NCBI GenBank assembly: GCA_017548225.1
Contig: JAFYMV010000109.1
Coordinates: forward strand, 1-15,368
Origin: Bacteroidaceae bacterium
GTDB taxonomy: Bacteria; Bacteroidota; Bacteroidia; Bacteroidales; Bacteroidaceae
Reading direction: 5' to 3'
DNA: 15,368 nucleotides
Under the pieces are notes generated by a model that worked only from the letters and a program-made list of their open reading frames with translations, had not been told where the DNA came from and made no database searches. Position 1 is the stretch's first letter. The number at the start of each line of letters is the position of its first letter. Positions 15,158 to 15,368 of this stretch are shown piece by piece. The position numbers and the translations under genes are program-made.

Positions 15158-15259
15158 ACGCCGATATGAATATATACTCCACCTCACATTACATCAGTCA
15201 TCACGACTAATATAATAAACAAAGGAGTATGAAAACATACCCATGAGGCATTCACCGTT

Positions 15260-15318
15260 GCTTTGTTTTTGACGAACAATTTGAAGTTTGCGAAGTTTCA
15301 AAGAGTCAAAACCAAAGC
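15260..15318. repeat. 59-bp long imperfect hairpin
   Basis: The outer arms GCTTTGTTTTTGAC (15260-15273) and GTCAAAACCAAAGC (15305-15318) pair at 13 of 14 positions. After a small asymmetric internal loop, an inner stem TTTGAA/TTCAAA (15280-15285 with 15297-15302) closes an 11-nt loop. Neither side is followed by a clean T-run, so a simple terminator is unlikely. Function unknown. Confidence 0.7.
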
Positions 15319-15368
15319 GTCAAGTAAACGCCTTTCCACTATGTCATCCCCACCCTACCGCCTCAATC

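Larger units (their letters stand above)
14976..15368. other. 393-bp gene-free region upstream of the giant gene; possible structured leader
   Basis: I see no convincing gene here. Short open frames exist (for example a 66-codon minus-strand frame at 14987-15187), but they overlap the hairpins and have no recognisable product. The best minus-strand -7-like element is TATCTTTT (15004-14997), 21 nt before the giant gene's ATG, but it has no clear -33 partner, so the promoter may lie further upstream and leave a long leader. The region contains two long imperfect hairpins (annotated separately), a GTATG-AAAA-CATAC palindrome at 15227-15240, and a 7-bp inverted pair ATACTCC/GGAGTAT at 15174-15180 and 15224-15230. 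A plus-strand ATG at 15341 opens nine codons to the window edge, too few to call. Confidence 0.6.

Noticed and set aside
15073..15161. tRNA-like element (7-bp acceptor-like stem, 89-nt span)
   Set aside because: No T-arm TTCRA motif, no D-arm pattern and no plausible anticodon arm; only the outer 7-bp pairing resembles a tRNA.
14987..15187. 66-codon minus-strand frame upstream of the giant gene
   Set aside because: It overlaps the 48-bp hairpin and has no signal or domain. The sequence is better explained by RNA or palindrome structure. A dispersed repeat that happens to be open is possible.
15341..15368. Possible start of a plus-strand gene at the right edge
   Set aside because: Only nine codons are visible and there is no clear promoter or ribosome-binding signal, so it cannot be supported.

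Overview
The window looks like chromosomal DNA of a Bacteroidales bacterium. The pointers are the dnaE C-terminus, secreted proteins whose predicted mature ends begin with Gln, C-terminal tails resembling type IX secretion (T9SS) type A sorting domains, mostly weak or absent Shine-Dalgarno sequences, and a candidate promoter of the TTTG/TAnnTTTG class. The genus cannot be fixed from sequence alone.

Left part (1-4701). The 3' end of dnaE (DNA polymerase III alpha) runs in from the left edge. It is followed after 19 bp by a small secreted protein that looks like the N-terminal carbohydrate-binding module of a GH51 arabinofuranosidase without its catalytic domain. Two minus-strand genes converge on it: an ABC exporter half-transporter and, 49 bp downstream, a 74-aa DUF2007-type protein whose 3' end overlaps the plus-strand gene by 28 bp. 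A 197-bp divergent intergenic region separates the ABC gene from a classic rubrerythrin. A strong bidirectional hairpin terminator closes this part.

Right part (4711-14975). A two-gene minus-strand operon fills 10 kb. The first gene encodes a 2940-residue secreted modular protein with no recognisable catalytic domain: two discoidin-like modules, several ricin-like segments, two near-identical 323-residue units (InlB-like repeat plus beta-galactosidase-type jelly roll plus tail module), Ig-like domains, a type I dockerin, a cohesin-like domain and a T9SS-like tail. Two bases after its stop codon begins a 479-residue secreted protein. It carries its own cohesin-like domain, a further copy of the tail module of the 323-residue units, eight units of a decapeptide encoded by a 30-bp minisatellite, a chitobiase C-terminal-like domain and a short Bacteroidales-type C-terminal tail. 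The pair reads as a surface glycan-binding or adhesin system in which a dockerin and two cohesin-like domains sit in one transcript. That functional reading is inference.

Right edge (14976-15368). No convincing gene. The region holds two long imperfect hairpins and smaller inverted repeats upstream of the giant gene, possibly an untranslated leader or dispersed palindromic elements.
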